A stretch of 6,168 nucleotides of DNA from Pseudomonadota bacterium (GTDB taxonomy: Bacteria; Pseudomonadota; Alphaproteobacteria; Rhizobiales; Beijerinckiaceae): the NCBI GenBank assembly GCA_023386115.1, contig JAEWKL010000354.1:1-6168 (forward strand), given 5' to 3'. Shown piece after piece: positions 1-5,933 of this stretch. Below the pieces are notes generated by a model, which saw nothing but the letters and a program-made list of their open reading frames with translations, was not told where the DNA came from and did no database searches. Positions within the stretch are counted from its first letter, which is position 1. Each line of letters begins with the position of its first letter. The translations under genes were made by a program, and so were the position numbers.

Positions 1-1
1 G

Positions 2-1947
2 CCGGAGGCCGGCCTCGCCCGAGCCCGCGAGTCCGGCCGCTTCCAGACCGAAGGCTGGCGCATCCGCCGCGACGGCACCTCTTACTGGGCCGAGGTCGTC
101 ATCGACGCGATCCGCGACGAGGATGGCGGCCTTATCGGCTTCGCCAAGGTCACCCGCGACCGCACCGACCGGCGCATGCAGGAGCTGCGGCTTCTGGAAG
201 CCAAGGAGATCGCCGAGCGCCACCGCGACGAGCTGGCCGCCACCTCGACCTTTCTCGACAGCGTGGTCGCGACCATGCCGTCGATCGTCGTGGTGCAGGA
301 CGCAGGCACCGGGCTGATCCGGCTCGCCAACCGGCAGGCGGAGCTGCTGCTCTGCGGCTGTGCCGGCGAGCTGATCGGCCGGCCCGCCGGCACGGTCCTG
401 CCGGACGCTCTCGCGGCGCTCCTGAGGACCGCTCTGGCGGCTGGAACTCCGGCCGCCACGGCCGGAACTCCCGGCGCCGCGGCTGCCCTCACCTGCGAGG
501 CGCCGGTCCCCACCGCCTGGGGCTCGCGCAGGCTCCGGATGCGCGCCCTGCGATCGGCGGGTGCGGCAAGGCGCCGCTCCATGGCCTGCTCATCGCCGAG
601 GACGTCAGCGAGGAGCACGCCGCGAGCGTACGGATCCACCATCTCGCCCATTACGACGGGCTGACCGGCCTGCCGAACCGCGAGTCCTTCCGGCAGCGGC
701 TCGGTGCGGCCCTGGCCGCCCCGGCCTCCGACGCCGCGGCGGGGACCTGCACGGCGGTGCTGCGTCTCGACCTCGACGACCTCAAGCGCATCAACGACAC
801 CCTCGGCCAGCCCATCGGCGACCAGTTGCTGCGCGCCGTTGCCGGGCGCCTCCGGGACGTCCTGCGCCCGGGCGATACCCTGGCACGCCTCGGCGGCGAT
901 GAATTCGCGGTCGTCGCTCCCCACCTCGCGACGGAGGCGGAGGCGGAGGCCCTGGCCGACCGGTTGATCGAGGCGGCGCGCGTGCCGATCGAGATCGAGG
1001 GCCGGCGCATCGAAACCGGCCTCAGCATCGGCATCGCCCTTGCGGCCGTCGACGCCGACAGCGCCGACGGACTCCTGCGCTGCGGCGACCTCGCGCTCTA
1101 CGAGGGAAAGCGTGCGGGGCGCGGCCGGCCCCAGCGGTTCCACGGCACGTTCGCGGTCTCGGCCCGTTACCGTTGCCTGATCGAGACCGACCTGCGCGGG
1201 GCGATCGCCCGGCGTGAACTCGGTCTGCACTATCAGCCGATCGTGCGGGCGGAGGACGGGGAGACCATCGGCTACGAGGCCCTGCTGCGCTGGCAGCACC
1301 CTGTCCGCGGCTCGATCCCGCCCCTCGACTTCATCCCGATCGCCGAGGAGACCGGGCTGATCCACGAGATCGGCGCCTTCGTGCTGCAGGAGGCCTGCAA
1401 GGAGGCGAGCCGCTGGACGAGCGGCCGCCGCGTCGCCGTCAACCTGTCGCCGGTGCAGTTCCGCAGCCCGGCGCTCGCTGCCCGGGTGGCCTCGGCGCTC
1501 GCCGTCTCCGGCCTGCCTGCCGGCCGGCTCGAGCTGGAGATCACCGAATCGGTTTTGCTCGACGCCTCGTCGAACAACCTCTTGCTCCTGGAGCAGATGA
1601 AGCAGCTCGGCGCCCGGATCGCCCTCGACGATTTCGGCACCGGTTATTCCAGCTTGAGCTACCTGTGCGCGTTCCGGTTCGACAAGATCAAGATCGACCG
1701 TTCCTTCGTGCGCGAGATCTGCGACAGACGCGAGGCCCTGGCGGTGGTGCGGGCGATCACAGGGCTCAGCCGCAGCCTCGGCATCGCCACCACCGCGGAG
1801 GGCGTCGAGACCCTCGAGCAGGCCGCCTGCCTGCGCCGGGAGGGCTGCACCCAGCTCCAGGGCTATCTCTACGGCAAGCCGATGCCGGCGGACGCCCTGC
1901 CAGAGCGCCGGGCGGCGAAGGGGGCGATCCTGTCGACCGGATCGTGA
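2..1947 (+). CDS. PAS-PAS-GGDEF-EAL cyclic-di-GMP signalling protein, 5'-partial, one apparent frameshift
   Basis: Predicted cytoplasmic sensor protein that makes and/or degrades cyclic di-GMP. Seen in order: the end of a PAS domain with its PAC tail (about 20-165, GFAKVTRDRTDRR), a helical linker, a second PAS domain (about 245-640), GGDEF (about 640-1130) and EAL (about 1165-1905). The GGDEF motif is intact (892-906) and a product-inhibition I-site RPGD (865-876) lies five residues before it. EAL catalytic motifs are all present: EAL (1276-1284), NLSPVQF (1441-1461), EITES (1537-1551), DDFGTGYSS (1627-1653), KID (1690-1698), AEGVET (1795-1812), QGYLYGKP (1858-1881). Both activities are therefore possible. 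The PAS part reads in the frame of position 2 and hits a stop at 662-664; GGDEF-EAL reads in the frame of position 1, which has no start codon before GTG 757, inside the GGDEF domain. This fits one gene with a one-base loss near 551. The true start is upstream of the window. Confidence 0.88.
   Translation, partial: GGRPRPSPRVRPLPDRRLAHPPRRHLLLGRGRHRRDPRRGWRPYRLRQGHPRPHRPAHAGAAASGSQGDRRAPPRRAGRHLDLSRQRGRDHAVDRRGAGRRHRADPARQPAGGAAALRLCRRADRPARRHGPAGRSRGAPEDRSGGWNSGRHGRNSRRRGCPHLRGAGPHRLGLAQAPDARPAIGGCGKAPLHGLLIAEDVSEEHAASVRIHHLAHYDGLTGLPNRESFRQRLGAALAAPASDAAAGTCTAVLRLDLDDLKRINDTLGQPIGDQLLRAVAGRLRDVLRPGDTLARLGGDEFAVVAPHLATEAEAEALADRLIEAARVPIEIEGRRIETGLSIGIALAAVDADSADGLLRCGDLALYEGKRAGRGRPQRFHGTFAVSARYRCLIETDLRGAIARRELGLHYQPIVRAEDGETIGYEALLRWQHPVRGSIPPLDFIPIAEETGLIHEIGAFVLQEACKEASRWTSGRRVAVNLSPVQFRSPALAARVASALAVSGLPAGRLELEITESVLLDASSNNLLLLEQMKQLGARIALDDFGTGYSSLSYLCAFRFDKIKIDRSFVREICDRREALAVVRAITGLSRSLGIATTAEGVETLEQAACLRREGCTQLQGYLYGKPMPADALPERRAAKGAILSTGS
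441..482 (+). repeat. Two-copy 21-bp imperfect tandem repeat inside the second PAS domain
   Basis: Units 441-461 and 462-482 match at 17 of 21 positions by eye. The length is seven codons, so the repeat keeps frame and encodes AGTPAAT followed by AGTPGAA. It looks like a local in-frame duplication that lengthens an Ala/Gly/Thr/Pro-rich loop of the PAS domain. Confidence 0.7.
545..571 (+). other. Frameshift site in the PAS-GGDEF-EAL gene
   Basis: Before this point PAS-like sequence (SRRLRMRAL) reads in the frame of position 2. After it, the sequence leading into the GGDEF domain (GKAPLHGLLIAEDVSEEH) reads in the frame of position 1. The join is best explained by one missing base at about 551-552, inside CTGCGATCGG: adding one base there restores continuous protein. 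I cannot tell from the sequence whether this is a real mutation or a sequencing error. Confidence 0.75.
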
Positions 1948-2024
1948 GCCCCCGCCCATCGGCCGGCTGGCCCTCGGCCCGGCGGGCGGGCTATCAGTCG
2001 GTCGCGGCCCGTCGGGCCCGGACC

Positions 2025-2030
2025 GGGAGA
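2025..2030 (+). promoter_or_regulatory. Ribosome binding site of the short DHFR-fold gene
   Basis: GGGAGA lies 10 bases before ATG 2041 and supports that start. The rest of the 93-base gap after the upstream stop holds only a short GC hairpin (GCCCG-G-CGGGC, 1977-1987) with no T run, which could help end the upstream transcript. I see no clear promoter. Confidence 0.6.
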
Positions 2031-2040
2031 GAACGCGCCG

Positions 2041-2445
2041 ATGATCGACGTGCGGGCGATGTGCGCCATCGGGCAGCGGGGCCAGCTCGGCCTCCATGGG
2101 CGGCTGCCCTGGGAGGGCAACACCGACCCGCTCTACGTCGAGGACGTGACGCGCTTCTTCGCCGTGACGCAGGGCCACGTGCTGATCGCCGGCCCGAAGA
2201 CCATCGAGGCGGTGCCGGACTTCGCCTACCAGGACCGCACGATCGCCATCATCCGCTCGCACGAGGACCCGCGCGCGGTGCTGGCGCGCTATCCCGGCCG
2301 GCGCATCTATGTCGGCGGCGGCATCGCGGTCTGGAACGTCTACGCGCCCTTCATCCAGCAATGGGACATCACCCGCCTGCCCTATGACGGCGAGGCCGAC
2401 CGCTGGTTCGATCCGGCCTGGCTGGTGGGGCGGGGGCGGGGCTGA
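2041..2445 (+). CDS. Short dihydrofolate reductase-fold protein (FolA- or DmrA-like)
   Basis: 134 residues matching the DHFR fold, an NADPH-dependent reductase of dihydropterins in the cytoplasm. Comparison with E. coli FolA from memory: GRLPW (20-24) fits the Met20-loop MPW; EDVTRFF (34-40) fits the catalytic helix, putting the active-site acid at Asp35; AGPKT (50-54) fits the cofactor-binding MGRHT but with Pro for Arg; Arg66 fits Arg57, which holds the folate glutamate; YVGGG (90-94) fits the NADPH-binding GGG; ITRL fits the strand holding Thr113. The protein stops soon after, about 25-30 residues short of usual bacterial DHFRs, so the last beta strands are missing or abbreviated. Methylobacterium has a DHFR-like dihydromethanopterin reductase, DmrA, of about 15 kDa; this protein's calculated size is similar. 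DHFR fold is well supported; choice of folate or methanopterin is not decided. A GC hairpin overlaps the stop (2437-2457). Confidence 0.85.
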   Translation: MIDVRAMCAIGQRGQLGLHGRLPWEGNTDPLYVEDVTRFFAVTQGHVLIAGPKTIEAVPDFAYQDRTIAIIRSHEDPRAVLARYPGRRIYVGGGIAVWNVYAPFIQQWDITRLPYDGEADRWFDPAWLVGRGRG

Positions 2446-2549
2446 GGCCCGGCCCCGGTCATCGATGAGCGTGTCGACGACGGTTGATCGCACGTCCGCA
2501 GCGCCGCCGCCGGGGACCGCGCGTGCCGAGCCTGTCGGATCGCCGCCCG

Positions 2550-3083
2550 TCATCGGATGACATCGGGTGTTCCGGTGGATTGCGGCGGCGATGCTTCGGC
2601 GGTCATCCGTCTCGCGCCGGCCGCAAGACCGCCGAGAAGACGGGCGAGACCGGGAAGGGCCAGGACGAATCCGATCCATAACGGCGCCGTCAGTCCGAAG
2701 CCGGCATCGATCGCGGCCCCTCCCGCCCAGGTGCCGAAGGCCAGCCCGGCCGTGATGACCGCGGTGTGCATCGTGTTGACGAGAGCGCCGGGAGGCGCCG
2801 CCCGCATCACCCGTGCGACCATCGCCGGATTCATCGGAACGCCAACCAGGCCGATCACCAGGAAAGCCGTCAGGGCGACGAAGCCGTGCGTCGCGAAGGC
2901 CCCGAAGGCTGCCAGGGCCGCGGCCAGCAGGACGGGGCCCGCCGGCCAGGATCGTCATGGTGTAGCGATCCGCGAAATGCCCGACGATCAGGTTGCCGAC
3001 CAGTTTGGCGACCCCGTAGATGGCCGGAGGATCGGCAATGTGCTCTCCGGAAGGCCCGCCGCCGCGACGAGGAGCGGACCGGC
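2550..3083 (-). pseudogene. C-terminal remnant of a major facilitator (MFS) drug/sugar efflux-type transporter
   Basis: Three minus-strand pieces join into the C-terminal half of an AraJ/YdhP-like inner-membrane MFS protein. Piece 1 (about 3083-3027) reads GPLLVAAAGLPESTLPIL. Piece 2 (about 3024-2938), in another frame, reads YGVAKLVGNLIVGHFADRY and continues to MTILAGG. Piece 3 (about 2933-2550), in a further frame, reads VLLAAALAAFGAF, then GLVGVPMNPAMVARVM, NTMHTAVITAGLAFGTW and GLTAPLWIGFVLALPG, and ends at a proper TGA stop. These hydrophobic stretches account for about four or five membrane segments. The total is roughly 174 residues against about 390-400 for the family. I find no N-terminal half on either strand upstream, so two single-base frame changes plus a 5' truncation make a pseudogene the best call. 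If the frame changes are sequence errors, it is still truncated. Confidence 0.78.
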
Positions 3084-3330
3084 ACCAGGCCGGGCATTGG
3101 CGGCCCTTCGACGGACGGCGCGCCCGGCAAGCCGCCTCCGATTCGGTGACGCGGGCCCGATCGGCCGAGCGCTGAGCCACGGAGCCTGTGCGTCATGGTG
3201 ACCGTCGGACGTGCCTTGCCGTCGTAGGGCTCGGGCCCGCATCTCGGGACAGGTACGATCGAACGCCGCCCGGCGGTCCTCGACCTGGGTCGCCGGTATC
3301 CCGCGCGCAGGCCGGAACCGGATCGTGCCG

Positions 3331-3345
3331 CGGTCACCTTGACCG
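3331..3345. promoter_or_regulatory. Perfect dyad upstream of the FAD oxidase gene (site 1)
   Basis: CGGTCA-CCT-TGACCG, six-base arms with a three-base spacer. Its centre lies about 100 bases before the ATG at 3440 and about three helical turns from the second dyad. It could be a repressor or activator site. TTGACC in the right arm also resembles a -35 box, but no good -10 sits 16-18 bases after it. Confidence 0.4.
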
Positions 3346-3362
3346 ATCTTGCGCACCCGAAG

Positions 3363-3378
3363 TGATCCTCTAGGATCA
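3363..3378. promoter_or_regulatory. Perfect 16-base dyad overlapping a possible -10 box (site 2)
   Basis: TGATCCT-CT-AGGATCA, seven-base arms with a two-base spacer; AAGTG before it and CACTT after it form a looser outer pair. TAGGAT (3371-3376) resembles a -10 box and pairs with a weak TTGCGC (3349-3354) at 16 bases, so a protein bound here could block transcription of the gene at 3440. Promoter assignment is weak; the symmetry itself is certain. Confidence 0.45.
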
Positions 3379-3417
3379 TCCGGCACTTCATCGGACCGTA
3401 AGGCGCTCTGACCTAAC

Positions 3418-3436
3418 AGGGAGGCGGGGGTGCCTC
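3418..3436 (+). promoter_or_regulatory. Ribosome binding site with a small hairpin, FAD oxidase gene
   Basis: AGGGAGG (3418-3424) is a strong Shine-Dalgarno but lies 15 bases from ATG 3440, longer than usual. GAGGC (3421-3425) can pair with GCCTC (3432-3436) around GGGGGT. If folded, the hairpin would hide part of the Shine-Dalgarno. No in-frame start codon lies closer, so ATG 3440 stands. Confidence 0.5.
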
Positions 3437-3439
3437 GCC

Positions 3440-4831
3440 ATGACCATCGAGAGCCTGAAGACCAGCTGCCGCGGCACGGTGATCACGGCAGGCGATCCGG
3501 ATTTCCGGGCGATGCTGCACGGCAACCTCTGGAACCGCCTGATCCCCGACCGTGCGCCGGACGTCGTGGTCAGGGCGGCGGACGAGGACGACGTGGTCGC
3601 GGCTGTGCGGTTCGCCCGCGCCAACGGCCTGAAGGTCGCCGTGCGCGGCGGCGGGCACAACTGGTGCCAGCCGAGCCTGCGCCGGGGCGGGGTACTGGTC
3701 GACCTGCGCGACTTCACCAGGATCGTCGCGATCGATGCCGAGAATCGCAGGGCGGTGATCCAGCCGATCATCAGCAACCGCGACGTGCAAAAGGCCCTCA
3801 AACCGCTCGGGCTCGCCTTCCCGACCGGCCACTGCCCCCAGGTGAAGGCGAGCGGCTACCTGCTTGGCGGCGGCATGGCCTGGAACCCTACGGTCTGGGG
3901 CAGCGGCGCGGAGAGCGTCGAAGCGATCGAGCTGGTCACCGCCCAGGGAGAGCGGATCACCGCGAGCGCGACCGAGAACCCGGACTACTTCTGGGCGGCC
4001 CGCGGCGCCGGTTCTGGCTTCTTCGGGATCGTCACTCGCTATCACCTCAAGCTGCACGCGCTGCCCGCCGCCATCCACGGCTGCGTGGCGTATTACCGGC
4101 TCGACGACGCGCCTGCGATCGGCGCCTGGCTCGGCGAGGCGGCATCGGGCATCGCGCCCAGCGTCGAGCTGAGTCAGTTCCTCGTCCAGGCGCCGCCGGA
4201 GCTCCGGCAGGCCGCTGCCGACCGCGATGGCTGGCTCTGCATGGTCACCGGAACGGCGTTCGAGGAGACACCGGACGCGGCCCGGGCGGCGCTGGCGCCG
4301 CTGGACCGGCCGCCGGTCGCGCCGCTCGTGGCCTCGGCTGCAGCGCCGACCGACTTCGAGCAGCTCTTCGACGCCACGGGTGCCCTGTGGCCGGAGGGCG
4401 CGCGCTCCCGGGTCGAGGCGACGATGTTCAACCACAGCCCCGGGGAGCTGATGGCCGCGATCATGCCCCTGATGCGGGCCGCGCCCTCGCCCACGACGGT
4501 GGTCCTGCTCACCATCTTCTGCGGGCCCGGCGTGCCGGCGCCGCAGAAGGACATGGCCTGCTCGATCTCCTCGCGGGTCTATGGCGGCCCGTGGACGACG
4601 TGGTGGGACGCCGCGGACGACGGGGCCAATGCCGACTGGCACCAGGAGGCGACCGCCGCGCTGCGGCCCTACGCCGTCGGCACCTATATCGGCGAGTCGA
4701 ACACGGTCGAGCGCCCGTCGAACGCCGTGGAGGCGTTCACGCCCGAGAAGTGGCAGCGCCTCTGCGCTTTGCGCGACCGGTACGATCCCGACCGGGTGTT
4801 CTTCGACTACTTCGACGGGCTGGAGCCCTGA
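3440..4831 (+). CDS. FAD-linked oxidase, PCMH/berberine-bridge-enzyme type
   Basis: 463 residues, a complete flavin-dependent oxidase of the vanillyl-alcohol-oxidase superfamily; members oxidise sugars, alcohols or alkaloid-like compounds and usually pass electrons to oxygen. Seen: the FAD-binding half (residues about 40-200) with VVVRAADEDDVVAAVRFA, then RGGGHNW with His73 where the family carries the histidine bonded to the FAD 8-alpha carbon, then TGHCPQVKASG with Cys132 where bicovalent members carry the cysteine bonded to FAD C6, then LLGGG (141-145). The C-terminus RDRYDPDRVFFDYF fits the short BBE segment, with Asp replacing the usual Asn after the Phe. No signal peptide or membrane segment, so probably cytoplasmic. 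The glycine-rich stretch after Cys132 is altered (VKASG for the common VGxxG). It stands alone, convergent with the NmrA gene, with dyads in its leader. Substrate cannot be predicted. Family assignment is secure. Confidence 0.92.
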   Translation: MTIESLKTSCRGTVITAGDPDFRAMLHGNLWNRLIPDRAPDVVVRAADEDDVVAAVRFARANGLKVAVRGGGHNWCQPSLRRGGVLVDLRDFTRIVAIDAENRRAVIQPIISNRDVQKALKPLGLAFPTGHCPQVKASGYLLGGGMAWNPTVWGSGAESVEAIELVTAQGERITASATENPDYFWAARGAGSGFFGIVTRYHLKLHALPAAIHGCVAYYRLDDAPAIGAWLGEAASGIAPSVELSQFLVQAPPELRQAAADRDGWLCMVTGTAFEETPDAARAALAPLDRPPVAPLVASAAAPTDFEQLFDATGALWPEGARSRVEATMFNHSPGELMAAIMPLMRAAPSPTTVVLLTIFCGPGVPAPQKDMACSISSRVYGGPWTTWWDAADDGANADWHQEATAALRPYAVGTYIGESNTVERPSNAVEAFTPEKWQRLCALRDRYDPDRVFFDYFDGLEP

Positions 4832-4856
4832 CGGCCGTCCCGGCCGGCGTCGCCGG
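4832..4856 (+). terminator. GC-rich hairpins after the FAD oxidase stop
   Basis: Two overlapping hairpins directly follow the stop codon: CGGCCG-TCC-CGGCCG (4832-4846) and CCGGC-GTC-GCCGG (4844-4856). Neither has a T run, so this is a weak call for an intrinsic terminator; in high-GC genomes such hairpins often end genes. Confidence 0.35.
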
Positions 4857-4927
4857 GGCACCGTCATGCGAGATCCGGAGAACCGGCTCGCGCCGTGGAT
4901 GTCAGCCTCGCTCGCGCGCCGTGCGGG

Positions 4928-4951
4928 CGATCCGATGTCCGGACCGGATCG
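4928..4951. promoter_or_regulatory. Dyad between the convergent FAD oxidase and NmrA genes
   Basis: CGATCCG (4928-4934) and CGGATCG (4945-4951) are perfect inverted arms around a ten-base centre that itself contains the palindrome GTCCGGAC (4937-4944). It lies 19 bases beyond the NmrA stop, so it may act as a bidirectional terminator stem. It shares the GATCC/GGATC core with dyads in the two promoter regions. Confidence 0.35.
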
Positions 4952-4969
4952 TCCTGGATATCGGCGAGG

Positions 4970-5833
4970 TCAGGCGGCGGCCGCGACGGCGGCCGCGAAG
5001 TCGCGGTAGGCGTGCAGGGGATGCCCGAGCATCGCGGTCAGGCGCTCGCGGTCGCCCGTCTCCGGGATCATCCCGTCGGTCTGGAAGCGCTCGCTCATCA
5101 GGCGCATGTCGAACGCCATCCAGGGCGGCATGAAGGCCCGCAGGTTCTGCTCGAACCCGGCCGTGTCGTCGCCCCCATAGGCGACCGGGCGGCCCAGCAC
5201 CTCCGACCAGATGGCCGCGACGGCCGGCCCGGTCAGCGTCTCGGGCCCGACGAGGTTGAGGCGCGTCAGCGGTCCCGCGGCGCCTTCGCGCCGGATCAGC
5301 TCCAGGGCCGCGACCTCGCCGATGTCGCGCGCATCGACCATCGCCAGCCCCTTGTGGCCGAGCGGCATCGGGTAGAGGCCGTGCCGACGCACCACGTCGG
5401 CGACCGTGCGATCGTTGTCGATGAAGTAGGCCGGGCGCAGGATGGTCGCCTCGAACCCCATCGCCTCGATCATTCTTTCAACGCCGAACTTGCCGGCGAA
5501 ATGCGGCACGTTCACGTAGAGGTCACTGTGGATCACCGACAGGTAGACCACGCGCGTGATTCCGGCCTCCCGGGCAAGGTTGAGGGCGACCAGCGCCTGC
5601 GTGAATTCGTCGGGCACCACCGCGTTGAGCAGGAACAGGGTGGAGACGCCCGAGAGCGCGCCGCGCATCGCGTCGATGTCGAGGAGATCGCCCTGCGCGA
5701 CCGCGACGCCCGCCGGAAAGTCCGCCTTGGCGGGATCGCGGACGAGGGCGCGGATATCCGCGCCGGCCGTCGCGAGGTGCTTCACCACGTGGCGGCCGAC
5801 CGTGCCGGTGGCGCCGGTTACCAGGATCGTCAT
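4970..5833 (-). CDS. NmrA-type NAD(P)-binding protein (atypical short-chain dehydrogenase family)
   Basis: 287 residues, cytoplasmic. The N-terminus MTILVTGATGTVGRHVV is the Rossmann strand-loop-helix with the GxxGxxG signature (Gly7, Gly10, Gly13). ALVRDPAK (29-36) places Arg32 where relatives contact the NADP phosphate, and GDLLD (48-52) follows. VVYLS, PHFAGKFGVERMIEAMG, ILRPAYFIDN and a late AMVDARDIGEVAA are the usual order of NmrA/SDR-a5 proteins, as is the end GHPLHAYRDFA. Family members are NADP-dependent reductases or redox sensors; many lack the classical SDR Tyr-x3-Lys, and I see none here (a Lys stands in HFAGK). The ATG at 5833 is chosen over a longer frame reaching 5941 because the family begins MTILVTG and GGAG lies seven bases before it. 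It is divergent from the LysR gene and is its likely target. The C-terminus is an alanine run. Substrate unknown. Confidence 0.92.
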   Translation of the reverse strand: MTILVTGATGTVGRHVVKHLATAGADIRALVRDPAKADFPAGVAVAQGDLLDIDAMRGALSGVSTLFLLNAVVPDEFTQALVALNLAREAGITRVVYLSVIHSDLYVNVPHFAGKFGVERMIEAMGFEATILRPAYFIDNDRTVADVVRRHGLYPMPLGHKGLAMVDARDIGEVAALELIRREGAAGPLTRLNLVGPETLTGPAVAAIWSEVLGRPVAYGGDDTAGFEQNLRAFMPPWMAFDMRLMSERFQTDGMIPETGDRERLTAMLGHPLHAYRDFAAAVAAAA

Positions 5834-5840
5834 GGGATTG

Positions 5841-5844
5841 CTCC
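5841..5844 (-). promoter_or_regulatory. Ribosome binding site fixing the NmrA-type start
   Basis: On the minus strand GGAG sits seven bases before the ATG at 5833. It supports this start over the ATG at 5941, which would add 36 residues unlike the family. Confidence 0.65.
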
Positions 5845-5876
5845 GGATTGGTCGTTGAACACGGTCGCAAGATGAG

Positions 5877-5889
5877 CGATCCAGGATCG
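5877..5889. promoter_or_regulatory. Dyad A in the LysR/NmrA divergent promoter region
   Basis: CGATCC-A-GGATCG, a perfect inverted repeat with a one-base spacer, centred 50 bases upstream of the NmrA start. It has the same half-sites as dyad C, 58 bases away. A candidate regulator site; LysR proteins commonly bind dyads in such gaps. Confidence 0.45.
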
Positions 5890-5899
5890 AGCCGATAGA

Positions 5900-5914
5900 C
5901 GTCCGATCTGGACG
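5900..5914. promoter_or_regulatory. Dyad B in the LysR/NmrA divergent promoter region
   Basis: CGTCC-GATCT-GGACG, five-base arms with a five-base spacer, near the middle of the 137-base gap. It overlaps another pairing, GACG-CAC-CGTC (5911-5921). The layout resembles the interrupted dyads that LysR regulators recognise, but the exact T-N11-A form is not evident. Confidence 0.35.
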
Positions 5915-5933
5915 CACCGTCTCGCTGATGGAA

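Larger units (their letters stand above)
3084..3439. other. 356-base stretch with no recognisable gene; leader region of the FAD oxidase gene
   Basis: The pieces before the MFS remnant (about 3084-3320) give only Arg/Pro/Gly-rich low-information peptides in all frames. They show no hydrophobic segments, so they are not the missing transporter N-terminus, and I recognise no transposase. A short open minus-strand frame starting at 3391 (MKCRMILEDHFG) has no family signature. The part from about 3320 is less GC-rich and holds two perfect dyads and the probable promoter of the gene at 3440. Confidence 0.55.

Noticed and set aside
2437..2457. Hairpin CGGGGC/GCCCCG over the DHFR-like stop codon as a terminator
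   Set aside because: Six-base GC stem with a nine-base loop and no T run; expected often in DNA this rich in G and C.
2549..2561. Palindrome GTCATC-G-GATGAC at the end of the MFS remnant
   Set aside because: Short, overlaps the stop codon of the remnant, has no T run and no partner site; not enough for a regulatory or terminator call.
2946..2960. A 15-base match between 2946-2960 and 5821-5835 (CCAGGATCGTCATGG)
   Set aside because: Both encode MTIL on the minus strand in unrelated proteins; the match does not extend, so it is coincidence and not a duplication or recombination site.
82..3180. A 1032-residue open frame on the minus strand
   Set aside because: It runs opposite the PAS-GGDEF-EAL and DHFR-like genes, is Arg/Pro/Gly/Asp-rich with no domain, and arises from GC-rich codon bias. 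Only its first part overlaps the real MFS remnant.
3188..3373. A 61-residue plus-strand frame in the orphan stretch
   Set aside because: No family features, no convincing ribosome site, and it ends inside the promoter dyad of the next gene.
3413..4867. A 484-residue open frame on the minus strand over the FAD oxidase gene
   Set aside because: The plus-strand protein has clear conserved motifs throughout; the opposite frame has none and is a shadow.
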